From positions 4,526,001-4,590,000 of the forward strand of contig JAVHJL010000001.1 of assembly GCA_036971715.1 (NCBI GenBank): 64,000 nt of DNA, read 5' to 3'. Under the pieces are notes generated by a model. It saw nothing but the letters and a program-made list of their open reading frames with translations. It made no database searches and was not told the origin of the DNA. This document shows positions 10,942 through 22,470 of the stretch, piece by piece. Source of the stretch: Arthrobotrys musiformis. Its lineage: Eukaryota > Ascomycota > Orbiliomycetes > Orbiliales > Orbiliaceae. Numbering within the stretch: the stretch's first letter is position 1; the number at the start of each line of letters is the position of its first letter. Both the position numbers and the translations under genes were made by a program.

Positions 10942-11548
10942 GGTTTGAGAAATCAATCAGTGGCTTTGGCCAACTGGGGGAGCTGATTTAGAGGATGGTG
11001 CTGCGCGGCAGACAAAAGCTGATCGTTAAATTGATAAATACCTTACAACAATTAAATGTCATAATATTCAGCACCCACTTTGTATATAAGCCCCCAATGA
11101 GCTTAGCGGGAGATAACTATGTGCAGAGATGCAAGCTTTTGTTTAGTTTTCGCTTCTTAATCCTAGAGGTTGAAATTCGATAGGTCTCCAAGAATCCTCT
11201 TCTGGTTTTCGCCTCATGATCATATGAATTCAATGTGCATATGTGCATATGTGCCGTAGCGCGTAGTTGCCGTCGGTGAGCATGAGATGTCTAGTTTTGC
11301 GTTTAATGTGTGGGAAGATTAGTCAGCAGGAATAACGCCAAGACTGTGCAGAGGCGTGAAACTTCGCGATCTGGAGCTGCAAAGCGATGAATTCGAACTC
11401 ATCTTTGCTACTAATCATACCTCCAACAGTATCACGACACCCGATCGGCCCCTACCACTTGGTAACCATAATTCGAACCTCGGAAGCTAAATATTCGAAC
11501 TTGAACCCGAACAGCTCCGACATCCCCAAATCCCAATCCACCAACATC
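10942..11548. other. Intergenic region before PRP17
   Basis: About 600 bases. It may contain a short last exon of the preceding gene (about 10964-10986). Repeated ATATGTGCATATG-type steps occur near 11230. No other feature was seen. Confidence 0.35.
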
Positions 11549-13373
11549 ATGGCGGCCCTCGTCGACTACGGGTCAAGCGACGATGAGTCGCCAGCCGTCG
11601 GCCCGTCGATGCCATCCGGGCCCTCGATAACAGCTGCGCCAGAAGTCAGCCTGCACGTATGTCCGTCTCTCCCCCCTTACATCTATCGTTCACAAAATAA
11701 CTAAAACATGACACCTCCACAGGACCCGATGACCTCTCAACTGGCCATCGTAAAACCAACGGACAAGTCGATGACCTATAACGCCACCTACGACGACCTA
11801 TATAAACCGACCGCGGGGCCAGCAAACCCTTTCAAATCGAATGATGGGACGTTAAAACGGAAGAATCTGCTTACGGGTTACGCGGAGGAAACGATAATAT
11901 CGGACGCGACCTTTTTGGCTCAGCACAGAACCTTCGCGAGCTTGGGATATGCCGCGGATCCGAGTAATCCGGCGAATATGGTGGGAGATCAGGCGAATGC
12001 GGCTTTATATGGTGGACGGAATACGGTCGAATATAGGCCTAGTAAAGAGGAATCTCGGGAAATCAAGAGACGGCGGCAGAAGAAAGGGGATTCGAGTGTG
12101 GTCGATGGACCTGGGCAGTACCTAGGTCCCTGGGCATCATACAAGAATGAATCGGAATCTTCGGACGATGAAGAGGCTGCAGGTGAAGCTGTTGAGTATG
12201 AAGAGGAGGCCACTGCACCGGTATCGAATCCAATTATCGACAAGGCTGGTGCCGAATACCTCAACGTCAATACCTCAGGCGTGGAACAAACGATCTTCCA
12301 CGGAAGCGAAGAGAGGGACTACCTTGGACGGACATACATGCATGTACCCCAAGACTTGGATATCAATCTTGGCAAAGAGTCCGGGAGCACACCGAATTAC
12401 ATTCCCAAGAAGCTTATTCACACCTGGAAGGGCCATACAAAGCCTGTCAACGCCATACGCTTCTTCCCCAAGAGTGGCCACCTGTTACTGAGCTCTTCGG
12501 CAGATGCTAAGATCAAAGTATGTTCTACCTCCCAATTTATCCCAAGACTCTTTCAAGTACTAACAAGCCTTCCAGCTCTGGGATGTCTATCATGACCGTG
12601 AACTCCTACGTACGTTCGACGGCCACACCAAATCCGTAAACGACATAACCTTCACCAACTCCGGCGACAAATTCCTCTCCGCCTCTTACGACCGTCAAAT
12701 GAAACTGTGGGACACCGAAACCGGCCAATGCATCAACCGCTTCTCAACCGGTAAAATCCCACACGTAATCCGATTCAACCCAGATGAAGCCAAACACCAC
12801 GAATTCATCGCCGGTATGAGCGACAAGAAGATCGTACAATTCGACACCAGAACCGCAGCTGTAGTACAAGAGTACGATCACCATCTCGGACCGGTAAATA
12901 CTCTCACATTCGTGGACGAGAACCGTAGATTCATATCCACTTCCGACGACAAGAGTTTGCGAGCTTGGGAATACGGTATCCCCGTACCAATCAAGTTCAT
13001 CGCCGAGCCGTATATGTACTCGATGGTCCGATCCGCGCTTCACCCCAACGGTAAATACGTGGCATTACAATCGGCCGATAACCAGGTCGTTGTATACGCC
13101 ACCACTGAGCGTTTTAGGCAAAACCGCAAGAAAAGCTTTAGGGGTCATAATAACGCGGGTTATGCTATTGATGTGGATATCAGCCCTGACGGCCAGTTCT
13201 TGATCACTGGCGATAGTTTGGGTTGGGTTTGCTTCTTCGATTGGAAGACATGTAAGATGTACCATAAGATTAAGGCGAGTGAGCAGGCGATTACTTGCGC
13301 CGCATGGCATCCGCAGGAAGGTAGTAGGGTTGCTGTGGCTGGATTGGAATCCTCCATCAAGTATTATGATTAA
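11549..13373 (+). CDS. PRP17: Pre-mRNA-processing factor 17 (CDC40/PRP17), WD40
   Basis: A spliceosomal WD40 protein needed for the second step of splicing. Three exons (introns 11657-11722 and 12518-12575, both phase 0) give 566 residues, close to the family norm. The N terminus has the family signature MAALVDYGSSDDE. It is followed by TYNATYDDLYKPTAGPANPF, then GQYLGPWASYK, then EERDYLGRTYMHVPQDLDIN. Seven WD-type blades run from about residue 285 to the end, including HTWKGHTKPVNAIRFFPKSG and the terminal SSIKYYD. Intron 2 falls inside the first blade and its removal restores ADAKIKLWDVYHDREL. An in-frame ATG at 11387 is less likely because MAALVDY is the conserved start. The gene is convergent with UTP4. 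Confidence 0.93.
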
Positions 13374-13727
13374 TAGGTCGATTCAATCAGAACAGGGATG
13401 AGAAGCCGCTATAGTGGGATCAGTTGCTGGTGGGCTTATTTATTTGTATACTAGTAGGGAACGTCAAGACGGCTATACTGCGGTTAGATGGTAGTCACAG
13501 ATTTTAATTTTAACGATGTATGACCGTACGAGATTTAAAAAGCAGATCACCTTCAATCCTGAGCTAAATCCACAATCCTTAACTTGCACATCTGATTGTT
13601 CTTCAAAAACTTTTGAACTATATTACACTCTAGATACCAACGTAACTAAATGCCTGGTTACTCCAAACTAAACTATAATAAGAAGAATCGAAATAGATAT
13701 GTACGAAGTATCCTACAACCCCCTCGC
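13374..13727. other. Convergent 3' region, PRP17 / UTP4
   Basis: About 350 bases between two convergent stop codons. It would hold the 3' untranslated ends of both genes. No other element was recognised. Confidence 0.4.
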
Positions 13728-16653
13728 TCAAACAAACTTCTGGGCTCTTGCTCTAGATGCATCCTTCTTTGGCATCCATGCTGGTGGCAGCTTGACGTCG
13801 GAAACTGGCCTCTCTACAACTACCATCTCCAAATCTTCCTTTGGATCACCGATAGGTAGGAAAGCCATCACATTTCTGTACTGAAACGTGTGCCAATGTG
13901 GAACTCCGAGGCCTGTCTTCTTCTGAACCACAACCCCGGCTGGGGCCGCTTGAGCACCGGAGTCGATCTCCATTTCGACATCTAGCTTGACACCGCCATC
14001 CTCCTCATCTGGGTGTTCCGTAGCCGAAAGTTCCGATTCGCTCTCTTTGTCACCCTCATCCGAGTCCTTCTCACTCTCAGAGTCGTCGCTGGAGTCATCG
14101 CTAGAGTCGTCATCATCATCGTCGTCTTCCTCCTCACTGCTATCATCCTCGCTTTCGCTGTGGACCATCTCCACGTCTCCTTTCTTCCTGACATTATTCC
14201 TCACTTTATCCACCAAAAACTCCTCGTCGCTTTCTACGTCCATCGGACCTTCATCCTCTTCGGCAGCCGCGGCCTTCCCAACCAAGGTAACCTCGGTGCC
14301 TCGGACCATATCCTTTCTTGCATTTATCGCCTCACCTCCAGCTCCACTAACCAACACAAGCCCCCTCTTCCTCTTGAGGCCTTTTGTTTCCGCCTCATCG
14401 GTTTTGGACTTCTTCGCACCAACGGTATTTAGGTCCCGATCAACATTGATCATAAACACCCATCCGTGTCCCCAACACCACATTCTCCTTCCCTTGCCCT
14501 TTTCCTCGACCACACTGATACCGAAACACCTATCTTTCAGCTTCAAGAACTCGCGTGGCAATCGATCGGAATTCCTTGAAGACCACGCCGTAACCTGCCC
14601 GGTCACAACATCGAATTCGTGAAGGGTGTGATCCGCCGTCATCACAAAGACCTCCGAGCTATCTCCGTCGGGTTTCCCGGACTCGGGGGTGATTTGTGGT
14701 CTGAATCCCACCGCAACAGGGGATGCTGGGAGTCGTGGAAGGCTCGATTTGATTAGCTTCCACTTCCCCTTCTTCGCATCTTCCAAGCTCCAAGCTTCCA
14801 TCCAGCCACCCACGTCGGCGGAAAACAGGTACTTGCCGTTGGGGGAGAAGCAAGCCCGGGAAATTTGTCGTTCATAGCCTCGCCCTAACGCGATCACACC
14901 ATCCTTTCGTTGAAGCTTGTTGCCGGGAACGCTAACTTCTCGATCCTTTCTATCCAAATGTTGTAGATTTCCAAAATCGAATGCCGTGTTCCCATCTTCA
15001 TCTACAGATGCGGTGATCTTGAAAATGTACGGTTCGGAGTTGGGAGCAAAGAACGCTAGGTATTTTCCATCTGGGGAGAAGATGACTCTTCTAGCACCAA
15101 TTGTCGCGATCCTTTCCGGCAACTCCAGTTTCGAAATTCGTAGTAAGACTGTGGTCTTTCGGGGTCGGAGGTGAAATAGTTTAAGGGTTGCCATAGTAGA
15201 TATAGCCAGTAGGTCCCCATTGGGTGATACCGCCGCCGATGAAATATTCTCGTCGGCCTGCGAATCTTGTGAGCATCATTCCTTGAAAAAGAAGTAGATA
15301 GGGGTAACATACGTTAATTTGAATTCCACCGACAAATTTCCTTCCTTGGTCTTCGTCAACGGCCCCGTAAAGCTCTACGTCATCCGCTGCCTCGACTTCA
15401 TCAATGCTGTTGACCCTCCAAATCTTGACTTCTCGGTCGAACCGTGCTACGAGGAGCCTAGAATCGGCCTTCCCAACAGTCGTTGCCACAAGTTGCTCTT
15501 GCGGCAGCGCAGACAAGGTATACTGGTACTCTTCTGCAAATTTCCTCAGTGGGACAACAACAGGTGTCATATCCACACCACCGGTAACCAAAACGCTGAA
15601 TGCTCCAGCTTCAAAGCCACCCATAGCTCTAACATCATGCTTATGAAACCTCTTCTTCACAACCTGCGTCCATGTCGCTCGCTTCCCTAGTCCGACAAGC
15701 TCGTGTTTAACTGTAACTTTATCCACACCGGAACTGAAGAATTGAGTTCCATTCGAATTCGTCTCCAATGTTAACACGTCTGCATCGTGTGACTTAAGTT
15801 TCTGGCGAAGTGTATAACGTTTTCCATCGTACACGCTGATTTCACCCAGGGAGTCACCTGCAACGATCCACCCGCCGTTGGAGGGTATGTACTTGACGCT
15901 CCAGACGTATGCGTCTCGCTTCTTCGCATTTCGTCGTTTGTTATTGAACTTAGGGGCGACGGACATGGTGGTTATGGTACGTCCAGTGACGGTGTCGAAG
16001 GCACGGAGTTTGGAGTCCGAGGTTCCAGCGATGACGGTAGTGGGGGATTGCCATGCGAGGGAGAGGACACGACAGGCCTTAGATTGAGGGATGATTTTGG
16101 AGAGGGAGAGCGAGCCCGGAGAGTCGCCAACCGAGATGATGACTAGAGAACCGTCTTCGCAGCCGACAGCGAGGTAGGCGCCATCTTCGGGGTCTTCTGC
16201 CTCTTGAGCTGCTTCCTCACCAGGTTTGGAATTAGGTTGCGAACGGTCCTTGAACCACGACTTCTTCGGTTGAGCAGCTATGCTCCAGATGATTCCCTTG
16301 CCGCAATCGAAATGTGCGAGAGGCTTGCCAGTAACGAGATCCCACTCTGTGACAACCGTGGAGTTTCCGATCGAGAAGAGACGAAGCAGTTCGGTGTGCC
16401 TGACGGTGTAATGGGATTGGCGGATCCAAGCAAGACCTTCGATACTGCGATTTACACCGCCGTGAAGTGTGGATTCATGGAACCAATTCGTTGGGTTCCA
16501 AATCTCAATAGAGCCATTGGAGCGACCGATTGCAAGACGAAGCGATGGTGGTAGGTGGTGTGCCTGAGGATTGTATTCGGAAGGATGGGAGAAGGCGACA
16601 GCGTGGATTTGAGACGGTATGTAGTCAACGAAGCGACAGCGGTGAATATCCAT
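13728..16653 (-). CDS. UTP4: U3 snoRNA-associated protein 4 (UTP4 / cirhin), WD40
   Basis: A subunit of the t-UTP/UTP-A part of the small-subunit processome, acting in the nucleolus on pre-18S rRNA. The start at 16653 (MDIHRCRFVDYIPSQIHAVAF) was preferred over an in-frame ATG at 16911 because it matches the conserved family start. Two exons (intron 15312-15258, phase 0) give 956 residues. The splice joins GGIQIN to ADENISSAAVSPNGD. WD repeats cover the N-terminal half (for example SNGSIEIWNPTNWFHESTL) and continue after the intron. A long Ser/Asp/Glu-rich acidic stretch lies in the C-terminal third (about 14060-14180), followed by the conserved tail with YRNVMAFLPIG. The protein is longer than the yeast form mainly because of this acidic insert. 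Confidence 0.9.
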
Positions 16654-17235
16654 TGCGAGTAGTTGGGAGCTCACGAAGAGCTGGTAATTAGAGAGGGGCG
16701 TTTGGTGGAGGGAAGGTGGATGAGGTTGAAGTTGAGGATCGAAAGTTTTTGGCGATTTTGCGACACTGAAAAAGTTGGAAATTTTTGCAGGGGTCTGTTT
16801 TAGCGAGGTCACGTGCATAAAATAATGTAGGGTCGATGCTAATGTGCCCGGGGATCCCAGCGCCTGGGGGTATCTTCCCGGGCCGGCTCCGGGTTGGCTC
16901 CGGGGCTTCATAGTTCCAACACCTCACAACACGACGATAATATAATCTACTAGCTATTGGCAATAGAAACGAAGGACACGAAAACGGGAACTGAAAGATA
17001 GTATGTCCGCAAACCAGTCCCTACCGTAATCTTATTTGGCCTACCAAACTAACTAGACTACTGCCAAATTACCTCTGCGTTTAGCTATTTAGGCGCAAAA
17101 TTCAGTCTCGGAATGAAATTCCGAGATACATTTTTTATATACAGTAGCAGATCGCGGGCGAGGAGCACTCAATTGATCAATCATACATTTGTTCTGACAT
17201 CTGACCCCGGCCCCTCAAGTGACATAATATAGGTA
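16654..17235. other. Intergenic region, UTP4 to feruloyl esterase
   Basis: About 580 bases carrying the UTP4 5' flank and the esterase 3' flank. Open reading continues in frame upstream of UTP4 to 16911 but lacks conserved sequence. Nothing else was recognised. Confidence 0.4.
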
Positions 17236-18368
17236 CTAGTTGAACTGACTAAAGAAACTCCAAGTCTCCCTCGAAGCAAAGGTAGCGCCACTATCATTTG
17301 TGGATCCATCCTGAGGCGCAGCAATATGCCCAGCATCAAACGCAATCCAAGTGACCGGATACCCACTCCTACAACCACTATATTGCGTCTTAATATGCGT
17401 AAGACTACCTTGAGATGGCTCCGCAGGCGACATCGAAGTGCATCCATTGTTCCTTACAAACCTGTCCCGAAGTGTTCGACCTCCAGCGATAGTAAGTACC
17501 GAATCCCGGATACCATGAATACCCAGGTACGCAATAGGGTCATTACCACCGCTACAGCCACTCAGTTGGCCACCGGACAAAACGGCTACAGCACGGAAAA
17601 CACTCGCCCGAGAACATGCGAGAGAGAAAGACATCGCACCACCGTAGCTGAAACCAGTTGCGAATCTTAGTTTCTGGTTGACGCAAAGTCCGGCTTCTAC
17701 AGTTGAAAGTATCTGGTCGATGAATGTGAGGTCTTCGCCGCCAGAGTTGCCCCAGCCGTTATCTATACCCTGAGGGGCGACGAAGATGGCGGATTCATCG
17801 GCGAGTTGCTGGAGGCCGTAGTAGGACCATACATCCCTCTGCACGGTTTGGCCTGTGGCTACATCTGTCATTGTTCCACTAAGCCAGTGGAGTCCAAATA
17901 TAAGCCTGTACGGTTTATTTTGGTCGTAGTTATTGGGAACACGAAGGATATATTGTCTTGTTTTGCCATTGACAGTCATGGACTTTGTGCCGCTCGTCAA
18001 AGTCGCCCCTTTGCCGCATCCGGGTGAAAGCGCAGTACTACCAGGGCCGCTAGTAGTTGTTGTCGTCGTCGAGGTGCCCACTCGAGATGTAGTGGTCGCC
18101 ATTGTGGTCGTTTGGCTTCCACCCGCGCAGCTCCCTGGGAGACATTGCGAATAGTATGCGTTCTGGTAGGTACAGCAAGCTCCGGAAACACATGAAGTTG
18201 CCCCGGTCCATCCTATACCACCGCCTGTGCCAAATCGTCAGTTCTAAGTTTTACTTCATCTTGGTAGGTATGGGTTATTGACGTACATTGACCCCATAGA
18301 GCTTGTTGACCGAAAACCACCTGCGCGAGCCCTAGAACGGCTGAGACACCCACTACTACCGACTTCAT
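17236..18368 (-). CDS. Feruloyl esterase (CE1 type) with N-terminal CBM1
   Basis: A secreted esterase that would cleave ferulate and related cinnamate esters from arabinoxylan or pectin side chains. Two exons (18368-18287 and 18224-17236, intron phase 1) give 356 residues. The signal peptide is residues 1-20, ending VVFG before QQ. A fungal cellulose-binding CBM1 follows at about 22-58 (WGQCGGIGWTGATSC), completed only by splicing. A Thr/Ser/Gly linker leads to the alpha/beta-hydrolase domain. Likely triad: Ser220 in GFSYGG, Asp268 in HGIRDSV and His327 in DAGHIAAPQD. The domain order fits CBM1-bearing fungal FaeB/FaeD-like enzymes. Acetylxylan esterase is a less likely alternative. Confidence 0.88.
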
Positions 18369-18532
18369 TTTGAGTCGACGAAACGAAATCGAAAACGGTA
18401 GCCAAAAGAAATTCTCTTACAAGACAATAATATATGTCGTAGACGTTTGGTAGGCTGAATCGAAGATTTCTAGGGGTGAAGATATAACGCCAGCTAGAAG
18501 CCAAAGACAGACAAAATTATATGGTACAGTGG

Positions 18533-18548
18533 CCGCCTTATAAACTCG
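18533..18548 (-). promoter_or_regulatory. TATA-like box of the feruloyl esterase gene
   Basis: TTATAA on the minus strand lies about 170 bases before the ATG at 18368. The spacing is like that of the GH43 and GH78 genes. Evidence is motif and distance only. Confidence 0.35.
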
Positions 18549-20016
18549 AAGTCAGGGTTGGCTGACCGCCCTTATTCGCTCGCATCAATCTCAGAACTAG
18601 AACAATCCTAGCACCATGGAAAAAGATGTTAACATGTTCAGTGTGGGCTGGTCTCATACCCAGACGGCATAGATACGTTGTAGAAAGTTTCATTTTTCGG
18701 CTTCAAGTGCTTCCATCCGACCAAAACCAAGTAATCCGCGGGAAGAAACCTTTCAAATCCCGTAAACAAGAAACTTCAGTGATCCTTATGTCAGTATATG
18801 TTTCCGTATGTACGTATAGCCATAGGCTCTCATGTCAAAATTAACGATTCAAGGAGCTTCAAGGCTGATGTCCCGGGGCTAGCTAGCCAGATATCCGCAA
18901 TCTCGATGAACAGCAAGTCGGGTCTCAACGTTACGCCAATCCTATCGTACATCCCTAAGGAGCCAGGAATTAGGGCCTTATGCTCCGGACTCCTTCATAT
19001 ATCTCGTATTACAAATTCCCCTATAGGTCTAGGCATACTACGGACCTAGTATTATAATATTATATTATCACATCGCGATATCGAAGGTTCTGCATAATTA
19101 TATAACCGAGCTCATTGATTCTTTCTAATCGTTTATTCAGCATGAGACTATAGCTATGAAGATATAGTAGAGCATGATATAGAAGTAGTTAGTCATACTA
19201 TTAATTAGCTATTATCGGACCGCCATAGCTAGCTACCCAAAACCAAGCGTTTGGTAATATTTCAGACGAAAAGGTACTTAGGTATATATGGTCCAACTAG
19301 CCAAATTCGACCGCGGATTAGCGTACCGAAGCCTCAACCCCCAAAACTAGCCTCAACATACCCTGCAAACCCTGAACGAAGTAGTCAGCTGTTATATAAT
19401 TATCTCCGACCCTCACGAATATTTAAGGTTAATCCGGGTGACATTCCAAGGCGGGTATTCGGGTTATTTTAAAACGAATATCTTGGCAAGGCAGAATCGC
19501 TCTTTTTTAGAACAATTTCGATTGGTAGGAGTTGGAGTATTCAGGCAGAATGTCGACTTCTCTGCCGGCAGCATCTTCGACGCAAAGTTGTGCTACCATG
19601 GTATGATTTCTTCGTCTGTACATTTCGTAGGCTCGGGACTCCGTCGGGTATGTGCGGGTTGGGTTCTATAATCACAGCAGCAGGGAACGACCTCGAATAG
19701 ACCGGATTTTTGATTAGTCTTGGGCTGCCATGTTTAATAAATGATCGCTCATATTTCGTCTCTAAACTAGACAAGTTCTACATACAAGCTTCAAAATCGT
19801 AGCGGGAATCCGCAGGCCCTGTAACGCCAGCATTTCCCAGTAAAAAATATGATACAAATCCACCAACGCCGCTTCATCTCAAGCTAGATGGAAAGCTGAA
19901 AAAAAAAGAAAAGGAAAGAAAAGTAGACAGTATCAACAAAAATCGCAACCACCAGATCCAGTACACCGAAAACAACAAGCCGTACTTTCTTCTTTTTGGT
20001 TCTTCATCCCAGCGTA
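18549..20016. other. A+T-rich intergenic region
   Basis: About 1.5 kb with TATTATAATATTATATTATC-like stretches near 19050 and many CTAGCTAG steps. There is no convincing gene. It could be a decayed repeat, but no recognisable element remains. Confidence 0.35.
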
Positions 20017-20658
20017 CTATCTGAGAGTGCACTCCAAGCAGCGTCTCTCCATACCCCATTCCAGTCCACCGGTTGAACAGCCACCACAAACCATTTTGCG
20101 GCATCCAGAGCAAGCGTAGGATTCTCCTTCTTCGTCATGAGGTAGTGTTTGTAAGCTTGAATCACAGTCCGAGCATGTTAATGTCGTTGTATTCACTTGC
20201 GGTGGGGGTTGGTTGCCCGTAAATGTGGTCATCAATGCTGGGTCCCGTCTGAAGAAGGATGTGATGTTTCGCTGCATCGGTTGGTGCGAATGATTGGCTT
20301 GACCAGCAAAGGCCGGTGAAATAGCAATTTGGGGTGCCGTTGGCTGAGAGTTCGAGGATCTTTGTGCAGAGAAAAGTTTGGAGATTGTGTAATCTATAAA
20401 TAGGTAAGCAATTAGAATAATCAATGGCAGTGAAACAAGATGGTGTTGAAACATACCATGCACGGTCTTCTCGTCAGGCCTTGAATCTCTGTACCGTTTC
20501 AGGGTCCGGGAGTCAACCCCAAGAGGGATATGATGCTGAGTGATAGCATCGTTGTCTATCATCATGGCATTTCCTGCGAACGGAGATGTAGACGAATGGT
20601 CTGAAGATGTGGAGCAGATTGACATAGCATCATCGGAGCGCTTGCGTTTGACAACCAT
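20017..20658 (-). CDS. Small Cys-rich protein, conserved fungal type, function unknown
   Basis: Two exons (20658-20457 and 20393-20017, intron 63 bases, phase 1) give 192 residues. The splice changes an apparently hydrophobic insert into KTVHDYTISKLFSAQRSS, which is much more protein-like. The N terminus MVVKRKRSDDAM is basic and Ser-rich. The C terminus has paired cysteines (CSDCDSS, CSGCRKMVCGGC, RRCLEC) that look like a zinc-binding knuckle or treble clef. I recall similar small fungal proteins with the KRKRSD start but know no assigned role. A nuclear or regulatory function is possible but not shown. Confidence 0.65.
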   Translation of the reverse strand: MVVKRKRSDDAMSICSTSSDHSSTSPFAGNAMMIDNDAITQHHIPLGVDSRTLKRYRDSRPDEKTVHGMFQHHLVSLPLIILIAYLFIDYTISKLFSAQRSSNSQPTAPQIAISPAFAGQANHSHQPMQRNITSFFRRDPALMTTFTGNQPPPQVNTTTLTCSDCDSSLQTLPHDEEGESYACSGCRKMVCGGCSTGGLEWGMERRCLECTLR

Positions 20659-21228
20659 TGCGGATATTAGATGGTAATGCTGACTAGTTGGTATTCGACG
20701 TGTGAGAGAATGAAGTAGCGGCAGGTTATGAGGAAGCCTGGCAATTGCGGAGAAGGTGAACGTGGGAAGTTAAGGAAGAAGGTGGGACGAGAAGCTCGTT
20801 TATAAGAATGGAAGCCGAAGCCCAAAAGGAGACATAACAACGCGTAAAGTGGCCCTCACGGCGCGAAAAAATAGAGTGGCGTGTTGATGTTTGTCAGCGA
20901 TGGAATTTCCATTTTCAGACTGTTTCAACTCTTGGCAACTCCATCGCGTTTGTCACGTTGAATACTCCACCGCCACATATGTGCGGCTTTACTAGCCACA
21001 GTATAACATGTGGCGGTGATGCAACACCCCTCGTTCGCGTTAGCCTTTCAAGGAAGAAATTCCACCCGATATCGGGACACTCGTCCGAGACACTATTTGG
21101 GGCATCCGCTTTTAAAGGCCATTGAACAACTTATCCGAGGTACCTTTCAGTTTATATTCCAGGACGACATCCAGGTGTGTATACGTGTACCAGTTTACAT
21201 TGTCAATTGGTCGAGGGATATCTACACA
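20659..21228. other. Divergent promoter region, Cys-rich protein / LYS12
   Basis: About 570 bases between divergent start codons. No strong motif was picked out and no RNA gene was seen. Confidence 0.35.
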
Positions 21229-22470
21229 ATGGCAGCAGCTCGAACGCTCAGAATAGGTACCTTCCTTCTTTGGCCCCCGCCCCATAATTACCATGCCAAT
21301 AACTAATTAACTTGCTTCTTCAGGCCTCATACCCGGTGACGGCATTGGCCTCGAAGTCATCCCGGCTGGTAGACAGGTTTTGGAGGCCATTGCATCTCAA
21401 TTCAACCTTAAACTCTCGTTCGTAGACCTCGAGGCTGGATGGGCGACCTTCGAAAAGACAGGAAAAGCGCTGCCAGAACATACCGTTGAGGTTCTCAAGA
21501 ATGATTGCGACGGTGCACTTTTTGGGGCTATCAGGTACTTTCATTACCGTGCGATTTGAATGCCATAGTGTGCGAAAGATTCTGACGGGATCACTCGAAT
21601 AATACTAGCTCTCCAACCACCAAAGTCGCCGGCTATTCGTCTCCCATCGTAGCCCTCCGAAAGAGGCTTTCCCTCTACGCCAACGTCCGTCCCGTAAAAT
21701 CCGTAACTGGTGTGGCCGGCGGTCGGCCTGTAGACATGGTTATTGTTCGTGAGAACACCGAGGATCTCTACGTCAAGGAGGAGAAGACCTATGACACACC
21801 ACAAGGTCCTGTCGCCGAGGCTATTAAAAGGATATCCACTTACGCCTCCACCAACATCGGAAGGATGGCATTTGATATCGCAGCCACAAGAAACAGACAG
21901 CGAGCGGCGAATCCCGCGGCGTCTATACATAAGCAAGGGAAGGTCACCATTACGCACAAGAGTAACGTTCTTAGCCAAACAGATGGTCTGTTCAGAGAGA
22001 CCGTGAAGGCTGTGTATGAAGCCGACAAGCAAGGGGCGAATAAATACAAGGACATCAAAGTCGAAGAGCAGATCGTCGATTCCATGGTTTACAGAATGTT
22101 CCGAGAACCAGAGTGTTTCGACGTTGTAGTGGCGCCGAATCTGTACGGTGACATCCTGTCAGATGGTGCAGCTGCTCTAGTTGGCAGCCTGGGCCTCGTG
22201 CCCTCTGCAAATGTCGGAGAGGGATTTGCTATTGGTGAACCATGTCATGGAAGTGCCCCGGATATTCAAGGGTTGGGAATCGCTAACCCCATTGCTACAA
22301 TCCGAAGCACAGCTTTGATGCTGGATTTCATGGGTTTGGAAGAAGCCGCCGCAAAGATATACGAGGCTGTTGATGCCAACCTGGCCGAGGGGAAATTACT
22401 GAGCCCTGACTTGGGAGGCAAGGCAAAGACGCAGGAGGTCATTGATGATGTTGTGAAGAGGTTGATCTAA
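21229..22470 (+). CDS. LYS12: Homoisocitrate dehydrogenase
   Basis: Catalyses NAD-dependent oxidative decarboxylation of homoisocitrate to 2-oxoadipate in the alpha-aminoadipate route of lysine synthesis. Three exons (introns 21257-21323 and 21535-21608) give 366 residues. The first exon is only 28 bases and codes MAAARTLRI; it then joins LIPGDGIGLEVIPAG, the nucleotide-binding start. Family features include NVRPVKSVTG, IVRENTEDLYVKEEK, the AIKRIS and RMAFDIA segments, HKSNVLSQTDG (catalytic Lys), YRMF (catalytic Tyr), DILSDGAAAL and the NAD-site region HGSAPDIQG. The VKEEKTY substrate loop favours homoisocitrate over isocitrate or isopropylmalate. There is no long mitochondrial presequence, unlike the yeast enzyme. 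Confidence 0.9.

Noticed and set aside
13987..14622. Plus-strand frame of 211 codons rich in Ser
   Set aside because: It is the antisense of the Asp/Glu/Ser-rich acidic stretch of UTP4.
16654..16911. N-terminal extension of UTP4 from an upstream in-frame ATG
   Set aside because: The extra residues are Pro/Ser-rich and unlike the family; the conserved start is at 16653.
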